NCBI RefSeq assembly: GCF_000524195.1
Contig: NW_020170419.1
Coordinates: 226,975 to 290,974, forward strand
DNA: 64,000 bases
From: Echinococcus granulosus
Lineage: Eukaryota > Platyhelminthes > Cestoda > Cyclophyllidea > Taeniidae
Direction: 5' to 3'
Shown: piece after piece, positions 50,132 through 62,100 of the stretch
Layout of the letters: each line of letters begins with the position of its first letter
How positions within the stretch are numbered: position 1 is the stretch's first letter
Position numbers and translations under genes: made by a program
The notes under the pieces: generated by a model
Told to the model about the DNA's origin: nothing
Databases searched by the model: none
Seen by the model: the letters and a program-made list of their open reading frames with translations, nothing else

Positions 50132-53100
50132 GTAAGTCTCTCAGCCTCTTCCCAGTAGTTCAGGCTTTATTCTTAGGCTGAAAGCTTATCTCGGTATTTG
50201 GAAATTTTGCTCTGATACCTTACGGTGATTGTCAAAATCCCGTTTTATTTTTATCTACTCTCCGCATATGCCGTAAAGTCGAAGCTCCCATTGAGGCCTT
50301 CTGGTTGTTTTTTACACGATCCTGGGCTCACTATGTGGTCTATCAGAAGGGGGAGTCGTCTCTGGGTCGTTAAATGAGGTCATGGGGTTTAAATTCAGGT
50401 TCACCTTGATGCAGCTATTGCCAAGTCAGTCGTTTGGGCAGGGAGTAATTAGTTTTGGGGGATGATGAGATTTCTGTCATTGCCAGCGCCCAAGCAGGCA
50501 TTCACTTTGTCCTACTTTGGGAGAGTTGGTCAGCCCAACCTCGGCGGTTTTTTTCCATCCCTACAAACACACCAGGCAGAGGCATTTGACAAAAAGTCCT
50601 GAGCAGCTACCAACCACTTTGAAAGGAGCTCGAGAGGGAGAGGAAGAGCATTTTAATGCCTCGCTGCCTTCCTCCTCCCCCTTCATTCAACTCACCGAAC
50701 GCTTCCTCCAAGCGTTGTCAGACCGCAAAAACGTGTTAATTGTCGGCTAATGATGCGGCAGGCAAGAGGGCGAGAGCGCAGCAGTGTGAGCGGACAGGGG
50801 AACTTGAGTGAGCGTGTGTTTGTCAAGAGAACGGCGCCGAATTCTGGGGGTTGACTTCTCTCCTAAACTTTGTTCCCTCCTCTACCACCGCCTCTATTGC
50901 AGCTGCCTCTCTCCCCTGCCATCCCCTCTTGCCTTGGTAGCACGCACGCACAAACTTGCACATGTGTGCACGCTTAATTTTATGACCGTGTCGCACAGTA
51001 GTTAATTTTCGGGTCAACTATGCCCTCCTTCTCCTCCTCCCACGCGCTTGCATCTGTCATCCGACCGTGGCATGGTAATCAAAAATGACTGCTACTGCTA
51101 CTACTACTGCTGTTGCTGTAACATCCGATTCCGTCGCAGATAGTTTCCACTGCTTTTTTTCTCTCTCTCCATGTCCATTGATTGTAAATTAGTGCGCGCA
51201 TGTGCGGACACATGTACAGAGGTACGCACGCTTGGCTGGCACCATGAACTGCCTTTGAAGGGCAAAAAAGGAGGAAGAGGAGGAGACGTACTCATCTTGA
51301 TATCAGTCACTTAGTCCTTATCGGTTGCTCCTTTTCTCCCTCATTCCTCTCTTCTTATTCTGATATGCATCATGTTGGGGGTGTGATTCAGCTCAACTCC
51401 CCAGGGCCTGGTTGAGACCTGGTCCACTACACTTTATGCTTCAGAGAATTTATATCCCACCTAATCCACCCACCCATTCTCGAGGCACAACAGACACCGG
51501 AGGGGGTGTAGGTGCAGACATAGGTAGATGGGCAGAGAACTGGCGCCAGTGGGACGTTTTCAAAAGTTTGCGGTTCGTCAGCACCTCTTCTCTTAATGAA
51601 TGCTTGCATTCATTCAGGAGGGAGCGCTTTATGTGAGCATAACTAGCTGGACGACAGATACTCCCCTATGGCTCTGATACTCCCTAATCCCTTTCCGTCT
51701 TCTCGTCTTCGGGTTAGATCCACCGCTGACTTAGAGCTCAGTATCTTGCAGCTCTGATTGCCTGTATTAAACGGGAAATGAGCACATCTCGAAGTTACCC
51801 TACTGTCCCGAAGCTAGCCGAATTCTACGTGTTAACAATCATTGTCCGATTCCGAATGCAGACCTCACGAGACATCCCAGCACCCACACCTGAAATACTC
51901 ACAGCTTGTAGAGGGGACTGGCGAGTACTCTAGGCTGGGCTTCAATTCCAGGGCAGGTAGATCACGAGGTAAGTTTGCTTTATTTTTTTACTTGCGCATG
52001 TCCATTCACAGAGAGCAGGAGGGAGGGCGCGGTGACTAAGCTCCCTGTGTCCTGTGTTTCGGTGTAGAGGGTGTGTGCGCGAAAGAGCGGGAACAAGAGG
52101 GAGTACATTTCCTGGGAAAGTCCTGAATCAATGTCGACGAGTGTACACTTTTGCTCCCTCACTCCACCATATGGACGTGGGTGGTATTGCTTGTGTGTGC
52201 GTATGGAGAGTAATCGTTCGTGCAAGGGAGTATGCACGTGATCAGTTTATCCAAGTTCAATCCACCTCACGAGCACCTCCCGATATTCGGTAATCGGGCA
52301 TTATGGTGTGGTCTCCTGACAAAGACGACCAGCGGTTGACATTTTCGAATCGCCTGTGGTGACTAATTAATGTCCGTGCGCAAATGCAGATAGCCGTGCC
52401 TTCGCCTAGCCTCGCCCCACCTCGCATCGTCTCGCATCGCATCGCATCGCATCGCGTCGCGTCGCGTCGCGTCTTGACATTGACAACCCTGCGCACGCAA
52501 GTATAACGTGCGCACCCCTATAACTGTGACCTCCAGCGACAATTTAATGCTTCTTAGTCACGCGTATTCGGCGCCGGTCTTCAAATTACAAGTATGCATG
52601 TACATGTACGCATATAGATATACACATACACTGCATTTTTTTAATTGCCTGCAGTGCTTCCACCTCCACCGCGTCCAGCCCACTGTCCTGATCCCCAATC
52701 CTGGTTATGCTTCGTTGCACGTAACCCCATCCCCAATAAGGCACATCACTTACCTTGTGCTACTACCGGGGTCCTTCCAAACGGATATCGAGAAAACTAA
52801 GTCGTTGTATGCTTCTGGCAGATTGTCGTCTTGAAACTGACCGCAAAGCGTCAGTATTTTCCGCGCAGATATATTTCAAATTATACCTAATTCCATCAAA
52901 GTTTCACTCTAGTCTACGTAAAGATGCATTTATTTTTTGTAGGTTTATTGCAAATCAAATCAAATTAAGACTGCCGAAACCCACTCCCGCCTGTTTCATC
53001 AGTTATTATAGTGTGTGTGCTCGTTTGTGCGTAGAGTTGTTGAAGAAGAAGTCTGAGTAGCACAGTCTGGTAAATCGCCTCCCAGTATCCCACACTGTTA

Positions 53101-56100
53101 GAAATTAGCATTCTAATTATGCGCATGCGTACACATGCACACACCTGTAATTACACCCCCGTCTCTTTCTCAGCCCCTTCTCCATTGCCTCCTTCTCGCC
53201 CCCAGGGCGTCAGGATTGTTTTGGTAGCGTGTAGAGCAGGTATCGTAGGGAATGGAGAGAAGAGAAAGGCGAGGGGAGGCAGAGAGAGGCACAGGCATTG
53301 TTGTCTGACCTCGCTTTTTTCTCCGCTTTCTGCTTCTTTTCTCCTCTCTCGTCCTTCTCCTTATCTCTCTCGCACAGTGCCTTTTTTAAACACGCCTTTC
53401 GATGGATTAATTAACCGTGAGGTTCCCTCTGACTCAGGTGCAAAAACTACTACCATCGTGTGAAGGTCTAATGCTCCCCAGAAAACGCGACAAAATTAGA
53501 GGGAGAAGAGGGAAGGTGTCATTATTTCCTCTGCTGCAAATGCAGACCAAAGTGCTCGCATACCTGTGTGCCCGTGTATACGAACAGGTCTGCGTCGCGG
53601 TCTGGGCCTTGGGATGGCACGGCTGCAAGAAGGGCACGCGGACTAGACAGCAGTGCGCATTTGTGTCTGGGCTCGGCATTAAACCATTGGCATGCGCACG
53701 CATTGCAGTGTGGCTGAAATGCTAATTGCACTAGAGATAACCACAAATCCTTGGACTATTCATCGCATAACAATGCCGCAGACGCCTTAAACCCCACCAC
53801 CTGCCTGCGATCTTTTCTTTAGTGAACAACACGTCAAATGCCGCTCGCTGCATGGGAAGGGCTCGTCGATTGCATCTTTGATGGGCAGTCGAAAGGTCAC
53901 ACCTAGCCTACGCGCAACTTTTATCTACCACTTCTCTCAGCCGATAAAGGATTTAAAAAACACCTCCATCTTCCAACTTACCGTCTTGCCATCCTGAAAG
54001 AGATGGAATAGAGGAGAGTCATGTTCGAAGTAACCTTACCTGCAATTTTAGTTCCACGTGGAAATCCGCACCTCCACCATCCCAGGAAGCCGTAGCGGCA
54101 GCAGCCGAGGCGTTCAGCATGGTGCGAAATTGGTTTGCGAGTCCCTGTTCCCGGGCACCTGAGCAAACTTCGGCCAGTGGAACTCCCAGCCCTCTCCTGC
54201 CCCCCCCACCACCACCATCTTCCCAAACGACACCTCACATCCCTGCCTCCCTTTTGCCTACCTCGTCCTCGTCGTGGGGCCTCGGATTCCCTACAGGTGG
54301 TTACCAGCCCTATCCTGGACACCGGAGCAGCGGCTTCGTGCCCACCGCATCTTCGGGGTCGCGGACCACACCGACGGGTGGCAGTTTTTTGCGTGGCGGC
54401 AAGAAACGCTCGCACTCACAATCATCAATCAATGATTTGGACATTCCTAGCCTTACACGTAGCTCGCAGGGTTCTCTCAACATGCTTCAGGCTATGCAAA
54501 CCTCTAGAAGCGGCATCTCTAGCATGGGCGGCTCCTATGGCCATCTTTCTGCTGGTATGTATTCTTGTGGGAAGGAGGCACGTTTTCCAAAATGTTAATT
54601 TTTATTATCCACTCACTACTTTTACATAAAAATGTAAAATGGATGTCTAACTCATCTTTGACTTATGTCTGGTTGATCCAAATTACCACGGCAACCTTCC
54701 ATTCTAAAAATATAGTGCCTGTTTGCGGCACGAGGTTCTCCTCTTCTTCTTGAATTACATAATGCATGTTTAAAAAACTCACTGTTAGGCTAGCCAGGTA
54801 ACAGGGACCATCTTTGAAGTAAGAGGAAACGCCCACAGATGTCAAATTAATATCCATCATGCCAATCTCCTTTTTGAAGAAAATTGTGGTTCTGATCGTC
54901 ATTAGTTTTGAGCTTATTTTTCCTTCATCTAATCGTTCCCTAACGTTCCTTTTGCTTTATTTTATATGTCTATCACAAATGTTTATCGAGGGACAACCAA
55001 TTATTCATTGACGATTCGGATATAGGAATACAAAACTGTTGCCCTAATTGCCCCTTAAAAAAGTCGTGGCAAATGTCATTATCCCTCTGTTTTATTGAAT
55101 ATAGAAAACACTCATTTTCATTTTGAGCGTTCCTTTCAGCGCTGCCTTCCATTCATTTGGCCAGCTGTTTGATTCCGGCCGATGGTTTAAACTACCGGGG
55201 GATCTTCAGTGAACGATCATTTCCATGGTGGTGGCATGTTTAATGGAAATTAGCTGCCAGAGCACCACACACAGCGGAATTCCGATCGTTTCTGACAGTT
55301 ACTAACTTCAACCTGATGCTACTGCAGCGGCAGCAGAGGCCAAAAACTGTGGCAAAGGGACGCACACTCCTCTCACGGGGAGGGAAAGGGGGTGATCAAT
55401 TTTTTTGACACTCCCTTTTATGTGCACACCCAGACCCCCCGGCATTAACACCTCAGACCAGGAGGGCCGAGTAAGGAGGAGTAGCTGAAAAAGCAACGCC
55501 CCATTCCGTGCATGTGTCCTCGCGAGCGCCTAACCTGCTCCTTGGGAGAGAGATTTTTCTCTTGCAAGCCATCTTACTTAAAAAAACGCGTCTTTAGGGG
55601 GAGGAGGAGGAGAAGGAGAGGGAAAATAGGCCCCATTCGTCTCAATACTATCAGGCAAGAGGACTTTTAGTGCATTGCAGAATTATCACACACCCACCTT
55701 GACCTTGAGGAGCTGTCCTGGGGTTTGTTCAACCCACAGGATAATGCATCGATCGATAATAGATGAGTGTGCAAGCACGCGGACAGGGGGTCAAAACACA
55801 CCTGTATCTTCTCACCTCAAAACTCTGTGGTAATCCACCACCCAGCATTCGCATGGGCTTATTGTGTGTGGCCCAATAACAAGAAGAAGGGGTAGTCATA
55901 GCAACCAGTAGCTGTGGTGGGCAGCGACCGTGGAGAGATGAGCACACCCTCCTTCTTTCTCCATCCCATTACCCCTCCTGCCCTGCTGACGCCACTAGCC
56001 CCAGTCACTCACTCTCGTGGCTTTCGGTAGAGTCGCGTTGGCTTTAAATTGTAACATGTTGAAAATAGCTGGGAAAAACGAGCCCCCCTCCCCCTAGTTG

Positions 56101-59100
56101 AGGTGCTTTAACGCCTACACTTTGTTCCATGGTTCAGTGGTTCAGTAGAAAAAGCCGCGGATATTGTTATTAAACCATTTCACTAAATTGTGAGAAATTT
56201 TTCCTTCTCTTTTGCAGGGAAATTTACTCTCACAAAACAATTGGCGCAATTTTTTTTCATTTTTACATCAAATATGGTCTGCGAGGAGAAGCTAATTTTG
56301 CCCATGCAATCTGAGAAATTTATGCCTCAAATGTTTATTCCCGTGCTTGGTATATGTTTGGAGTGTTTAGAAAAGCCTCAGTGAAAGGGGGATGGAAATA
56401 GAACTAACTGGGATACGGCCTCACGATGAATCGTCTGCGTGAGATACCGAATTGCTTCCAAAATACTTTGTTCGTCTTTTATATGTTGGGCTTCAGTAGT
56501 GCCCTAGGTGATTTCGGAACTTACAGGGAAACTTGACAATCCGATTCCATCACTGTATCAAGCAGTGAGTATAATTATTTTTCACTGATGCACTCCAGTC
56601 TCTTCTTGACGTTCCGTTAGTGTTTAGTACTTAGCCTTCGGATACTGATCCCTAAGCATGAGTTGTTAGGCCTTATTAAAAAAGCCTTTTCCATCTCCCA
56701 TGAGCATCAACCTAATTAGCACGATATAAAATAAGAGTGGGATTCTCCTTAACTTTTTTGCGTTGCGCGTGTGTGGCGCCGTCCAAATGCTAGAAGGCCC
56801 ACCCGTTTGATGCGGCAAGCGGTAGATATACTGGCAGATGGTGTCCATACACACGCACACAGCTTGAATATGATAGCAATGGTAGCCCATCCGCTTGCCA
56901 GTGAGACATATGTGTGAGTATATGCTTAGAGTAGCTCAGAGTAACTCATTGAAGTTGGCGAATTTATTAATGCGATTAAAATCCGGCGCTCGAGAGACCA
57001 TCTGGTCCAGGCGTTTTGGTGACTACTAGCGGAACTGACGACTCAACTTTTTTCACGTCCTTTCCACCAGTCTATCTCCTACTACTGTAGTGAGCTCACC
57101 ATATACGCAACAAAATAGACCGCTCTACTCCCCCCATATCCATTTCCCAAACACATCTCTCATATTCATCGTTTACCTACCAGGTGACAGTAAAAAGGCG
57201 CGAAAGAAAGGTTTTTATAATGTTTTCTTGCAAAGCTTTAATCCCTCTCTGTCACTGACATGATGATTGCAGGTGGCATTCCTCGGGGAATGAACACCTA
57301 CTGCTCCTTATAATTTTCTCCCTCTCTCTAGTGGTTCATCTTCCCTGTACATTATTCCGCTGTAGGTCCGCAAATGTGTCACTTAAATGTTTCCTTTCTC
57401 CTGACGTAAAAATTCAATTGGAAGCAAAAATTGTAGCTAACCTGTTTAAGCACCCATTCTTTGCCACCTTGTTACTAGCCTCTCTGGGAGCCAGCCCGGT
57501 TCCAATGTCTGGTCGGCGCGCGAGCAACAACAGTACGGACAACTCAGTGTTCGGCGGCTCACCACAGCCCGTCACTACCTCGGGTAGCGGTTTTCGGCCC
57601 ACCACACCCTCCATCCTCTACCGGAGGGGCCTGACACCCCGCGGAGTCAGTCGTGCTACCCCCAACAGCAGTGGTAGCAGTAGTGGTGGCGGCGTCAGCA
57701 GCGGCGTTGCCTCCTCCGCAGCTTTAGCTGCCACCGCGGCTAACCCCGCCACCACCTTCCTGTTCCCCTCCACTTCCGTTCCTTCCAGCGTCAGCGCCTT
57801 CCCACCTTCCGCATTCCATGGATGCTCACCGCAAGTTGACAAATCCGGTGAGAATTCCCGCGTCGCTAGCACTAGGTTCAAGAATCTCTCTGGCGTTTGA
57901 GTTAGAGCTAGTAAAACAAATTTAAACCGGCTCCGCTTTAAGACTCACCTTTTTCTCTAAATATGGGCAAAACCTTATTTGTACTGCAAAAAATATGTTC
58001 AAGATGCCTACATCTCCGTGGTTTTAAACAAATGGATATCCTGAGTTAATAAGACCTCACTTATCTCCCAAGCAAACAAGCGTTAGTTTGTTACGATACC
58101 CAAAAATATATTGGGAGCTTATGTGGATGGGAAGGTCTATTGAAAGATAAAAGGCAGTGATGTTGTGTTTATTGCATTCTAGACCTTTGTTCCTGGCAAG
58201 CTCCATTGAACTTTCGAAACTATTCCATTGTTCGTATTGGAAACAAATACGCCTAAAATCTCCGCACATTTATTAGAAATTTAAGGGTTGGCGGAGCAGG
58301 CTAACCATTTTGTATCCTGCAACAGCTGATAGCTATCGTTGACGTTCAATCCACGCCAAAGAACGAGCTCATCATTGAATGAGGCAACTCAACCGTTGAA
58401 ATCTTGCTGTGATGACCCGGCAGACAACGGTGCACTGCTATCCCGTTCACGATTTTACTTAAATTGTTGTTGGCGTACCAATGAAAAGTTCCTCTTTGAA
58501 GCAAAATATATGAAATAACTGCACCTTTTGTAAGCTATAACACAGATTAAGCTGATGCATTGAGTTATTAAGCTGGCAATCATGATACATCGGAGCCTGT
58601 CAAACATATGCTGAATTTGATGTCTCTGTACATGGATTAGCGAATGCAGTAAAGTCTCCTTTGTTAATCACAATCTAAGCACAGCGAAACTTCCACGGCT
58701 AGTATTTTTATTCCCATGTCATTAACATCATTGCCGCTTATTTTTCCCTTTTTAACTGCCATGTCAAGACGCAAAACTCTCAGAGCCTAACTGCCACTGT
58801 ATTCCAAAGCTGAGTTGTTCCAGATAGTTTAGTGCTCTGACATTCGAATGGTAACCTCCGCCCTGACTTTCTTTCTTGAAATTCTTTATTAGAATATTCA
58901 CCTAACAATTCATTGGAATTCCCAATGGGCAGCTTTGAGGCTACGATCTAAAAAGGGAAAGGAGTGTATCCATTTTCCATTCAACGCTGAACACCTCTTT
59001 ACCTTTAATGTGCCCTCCTGGGGTGGTCTGATCCGCTTTTGTTCGTGTGTGTCGGGCGCTTTGGTGATTGAAACGGTCATCACCAAGCGCAGTGTACGCA

Positions 59101-62100
59101 GATACGACCTCATTCCCTACCCATGTCCCTTCCCACTCATCGTGCGCTTTGATAAAATAACGCAAATTTACTGTCATTCTTTTCCTCTTTAGGTGAGGCG
59201 AAAGACACACAGAATAACTCCGCCGTCGCGATGGCATTTGCGGCTGCAGCGGCTGCTGCAGTGGCTGCAAACTTCAGTGGAGGTGGGGCTGGTGGACCGG
59301 GTGGTGGCGGTATCGGTGGAACCGTCCCCTCATTGGGTCACCACTCGTGGCACCCCAAGGCCTGTGGTTCAAACCCGGGGTCTGCAGTAGCCACTAGTTC
59401 CTCCTCTAACGGCTCTTCACCTGCTTCTGCACCGGGTATCGCACCGCCTCTCTTCCCACGCAAGCCCCAGACGCCAGCTAATCCGGCCAACTTCATGTTC
59501 TCACCACAGGCCATGATGCTTTACCACAATGCCCTGCAGAAGTCCACCAATGTCGCGGCCGCCGCTGCTGCTGCTCCGTTCTATGCCGGACGAGGCCAGA
59601 CTCATGATTCCTTTCATCCACCCAATTACGACTGGTGGCTGAGTCGCGGTAGCAACGCACGCAAAGATGTCCCTATTCCACCGCCTCCACCTCTGCCTTC
59701 CCATTCTCATCCGCATTCTGCCAACACTAATGGTGATACCTGCTCCACCACTGGTAGCTCCATGAAAGGCGAGGACCTATCCACGTCGACAGTTGTGGCA
59801 AAAGCCATGAAAGTGGAAAGTAGCGGCAGCGGAGGAGGTGGTAGTGGCGGCGCTTCAGTGGCAGCGCTGTTGGCTGGCGATGAGGCTGGATGTAGCGACT
59901 ACGAGGAAGAGTTGATGGACGAGGATGGCAGGATTCCTCAGGAGGGCGATCCCGACTTTGTTGAGACCACCTGCCGGTGGGGCAGCTGTCAGTGCCAATT
60001 TGATTCACAGGACGAACTCGTGAAGGTATTTTTCCTCACAAGTGTATTGCACCCCCTGTTTACGAGACTATCACACCTCACTGTCTTGTATCCGTACTAC
60101 AGCGTGTTTAACTTCGCTGGCACCTATCGAGGCCAGTTATGTGCGTGTGCATGTGTGCATCATTCTCGCCTGGGAATCCACAAAATTTAAATCATTGGAG
60201 TTAGTTTAAACAAACCTACAACTAGAGGGCATGAAATACAAATATTAATCATCCCGTTCGGGGCAGAATGCGTTTGGTATAATTAATGACGGTAACAGTA
60301 TCACTTACTGTCTTTGCTTCATAAACACAATACATGTTTAGAAAAAAAAGCCCTCCATTTCATTAATTATAGACTCCATTGAGAGTTCACACTACTCGTC
60401 AGCTGGCCTTGTTTTTACGCTTTCAACAAAACCCATTAGCTTTTACTCAGGATGAAAAAGTAGCTTTGACTGGGGAACACAAACTCTCCTACTATTCATT
60501 ATAAAATTTACGATTCCAGCTCAATGAGAGAAGAAATTTTTCGGTCTCTGGACCTTTTGAAATTATAAGGCCCAACCTCTACTTTGAGTAGGTATTAACT
60601 GACGGCGAATTTTTTCTTGCCCTACACAGCACATCAGCAACGAGCACATCGCGGGCAACAAGAAGAGTTTTGTCTGTTTCTGGCGTGAGTGCGTGCGCGG
60701 TGCCCGACCCTTCAAGGCGCAGTACATGCTGGTGGTGCACATGCGTCGCCACACCGGTGAGAAGCCCCATAAGTGCATTGTAAGTCAAATGTGAAAAAAA
60801 TTGAGTTAGTACCGCAGCTCCTTTTATGCGAATTAGGTAAAACTTACCCAAGGGACCACACATCAGTATTCGTGTATATATGTGTGCGAGTGAGCATGCC
60901 GCATCCCCACCCCTCCCCTCTCAACTCACCCCCCTCCTTTCCTCAGTCGAAGTTCTTAAGCCAGCAGTCTGCTGCTGCTGGTGGCGGTGGGTAATTGATG
61001 AGTTTGTCGGAAGGTCTTTGAAGACTGAGTCGGGGTGGTTGATAAGACTGAAGCTACCAATTGGTGGGCGGTCTAGCTTGGCGTCAGTTAATACCTTAGC
61101 TCCCCCTTCTCGCCCTGCCGCCTCTAAAGTCCGTCTCCTACAAAATTCCTTCGTTTTTTTTCGTGAATTAAATAAAGTATTTACCTTTAATTCAAATGCT
61201 TAATCAACATACCGCAGCTGTTTGAAAACGCCCAGCCCATCACCTTTATCAAGAAAGGGTGGAAAGGGCTGTCCACAATTAGGAAATTTTTTTTCGATTT
61301 TAACCTTTTAAAAAGGGCATGCGCTAACGAATTGAAAACTGTTGAAATGGTTATTGTCAGCTCTCGAGTAATGTTATGTCAATGTTGGTAGATGGCCTTC
61401 GGCATAGTCACTGGCATAATGTGAATTAAGGTGCTTTAGGATTTTAAACTATGCCCCATTAATTCCCTTGCTTTGACCTGTGAAACATGTGGTTAAACAA
61501 GTGCCGTTAGTTAACACTGATGTCGTTCCAGTAATCACTAACAGACAAACTATTTTCAACACTGGAGCAAAATTCTGAATTCATTGAATCGCAATTTGCG
61601 ACTAGTTTACGAGATCAGAACTTAAATAGTTTAAACAATGCTTCAGTAATACAAGTTTTAAGTGCTAGTCTTTTATTAACTAAAGTGGATGGTTTGGAAA
61701 CGTGTTGGCATTTGGGTTTGGGTGGTTTGCTATTTTCCATGCACAATGAGGTGTCCATTTATTTGCATTTTTCCGCATAATCCGAGCTTGTAAAACTGCA
61801 GACCCCAGCTGGACTGAAAATAGGTGTCGGTAGCGGGGAGGGCGAGGGGAAGATTCACTCCTGTTTGTGCGACTACTTGCGTGATTGACAGAGAAAACAG
61901 CGTACATACGGGCTGTGGTTGCGATTAACGCGAGAGCTGCGTCATTTTCATGTGTCTTACCTAAAGGTCGTGTTGGACAGCTTCGGCTCTCCCCGCATCA
62001 GGTTAGATTTACCGTGAAGAAGGAAAGGTTGTCAATACAGACCTCGTATTTGACCACCCTTGTCTGTCTGCAGGAGCGCTTTGCGGTTTTCACTTTCCGG

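Larger units (their letters stand above)
50132..54051 (+). other. GLI intron, 3.9 kb
   Basis: Bounded by GTAAGT and CAATTTTAG. It contains a CTG/CTA tract at 51088-51118 and the TCGCA/TCGCG tandem array at 52421-52470. I recognise no nested gene. Frames in it are low-complexity or short. Confidence 0.7.

Noticed and set aside
56130..56160. tRNA box-A-like GGTTCAGTGGTTCAG
   Set aside because: No T-arm or acceptor stem partner is seen nearby; it lies within a GLI intron.
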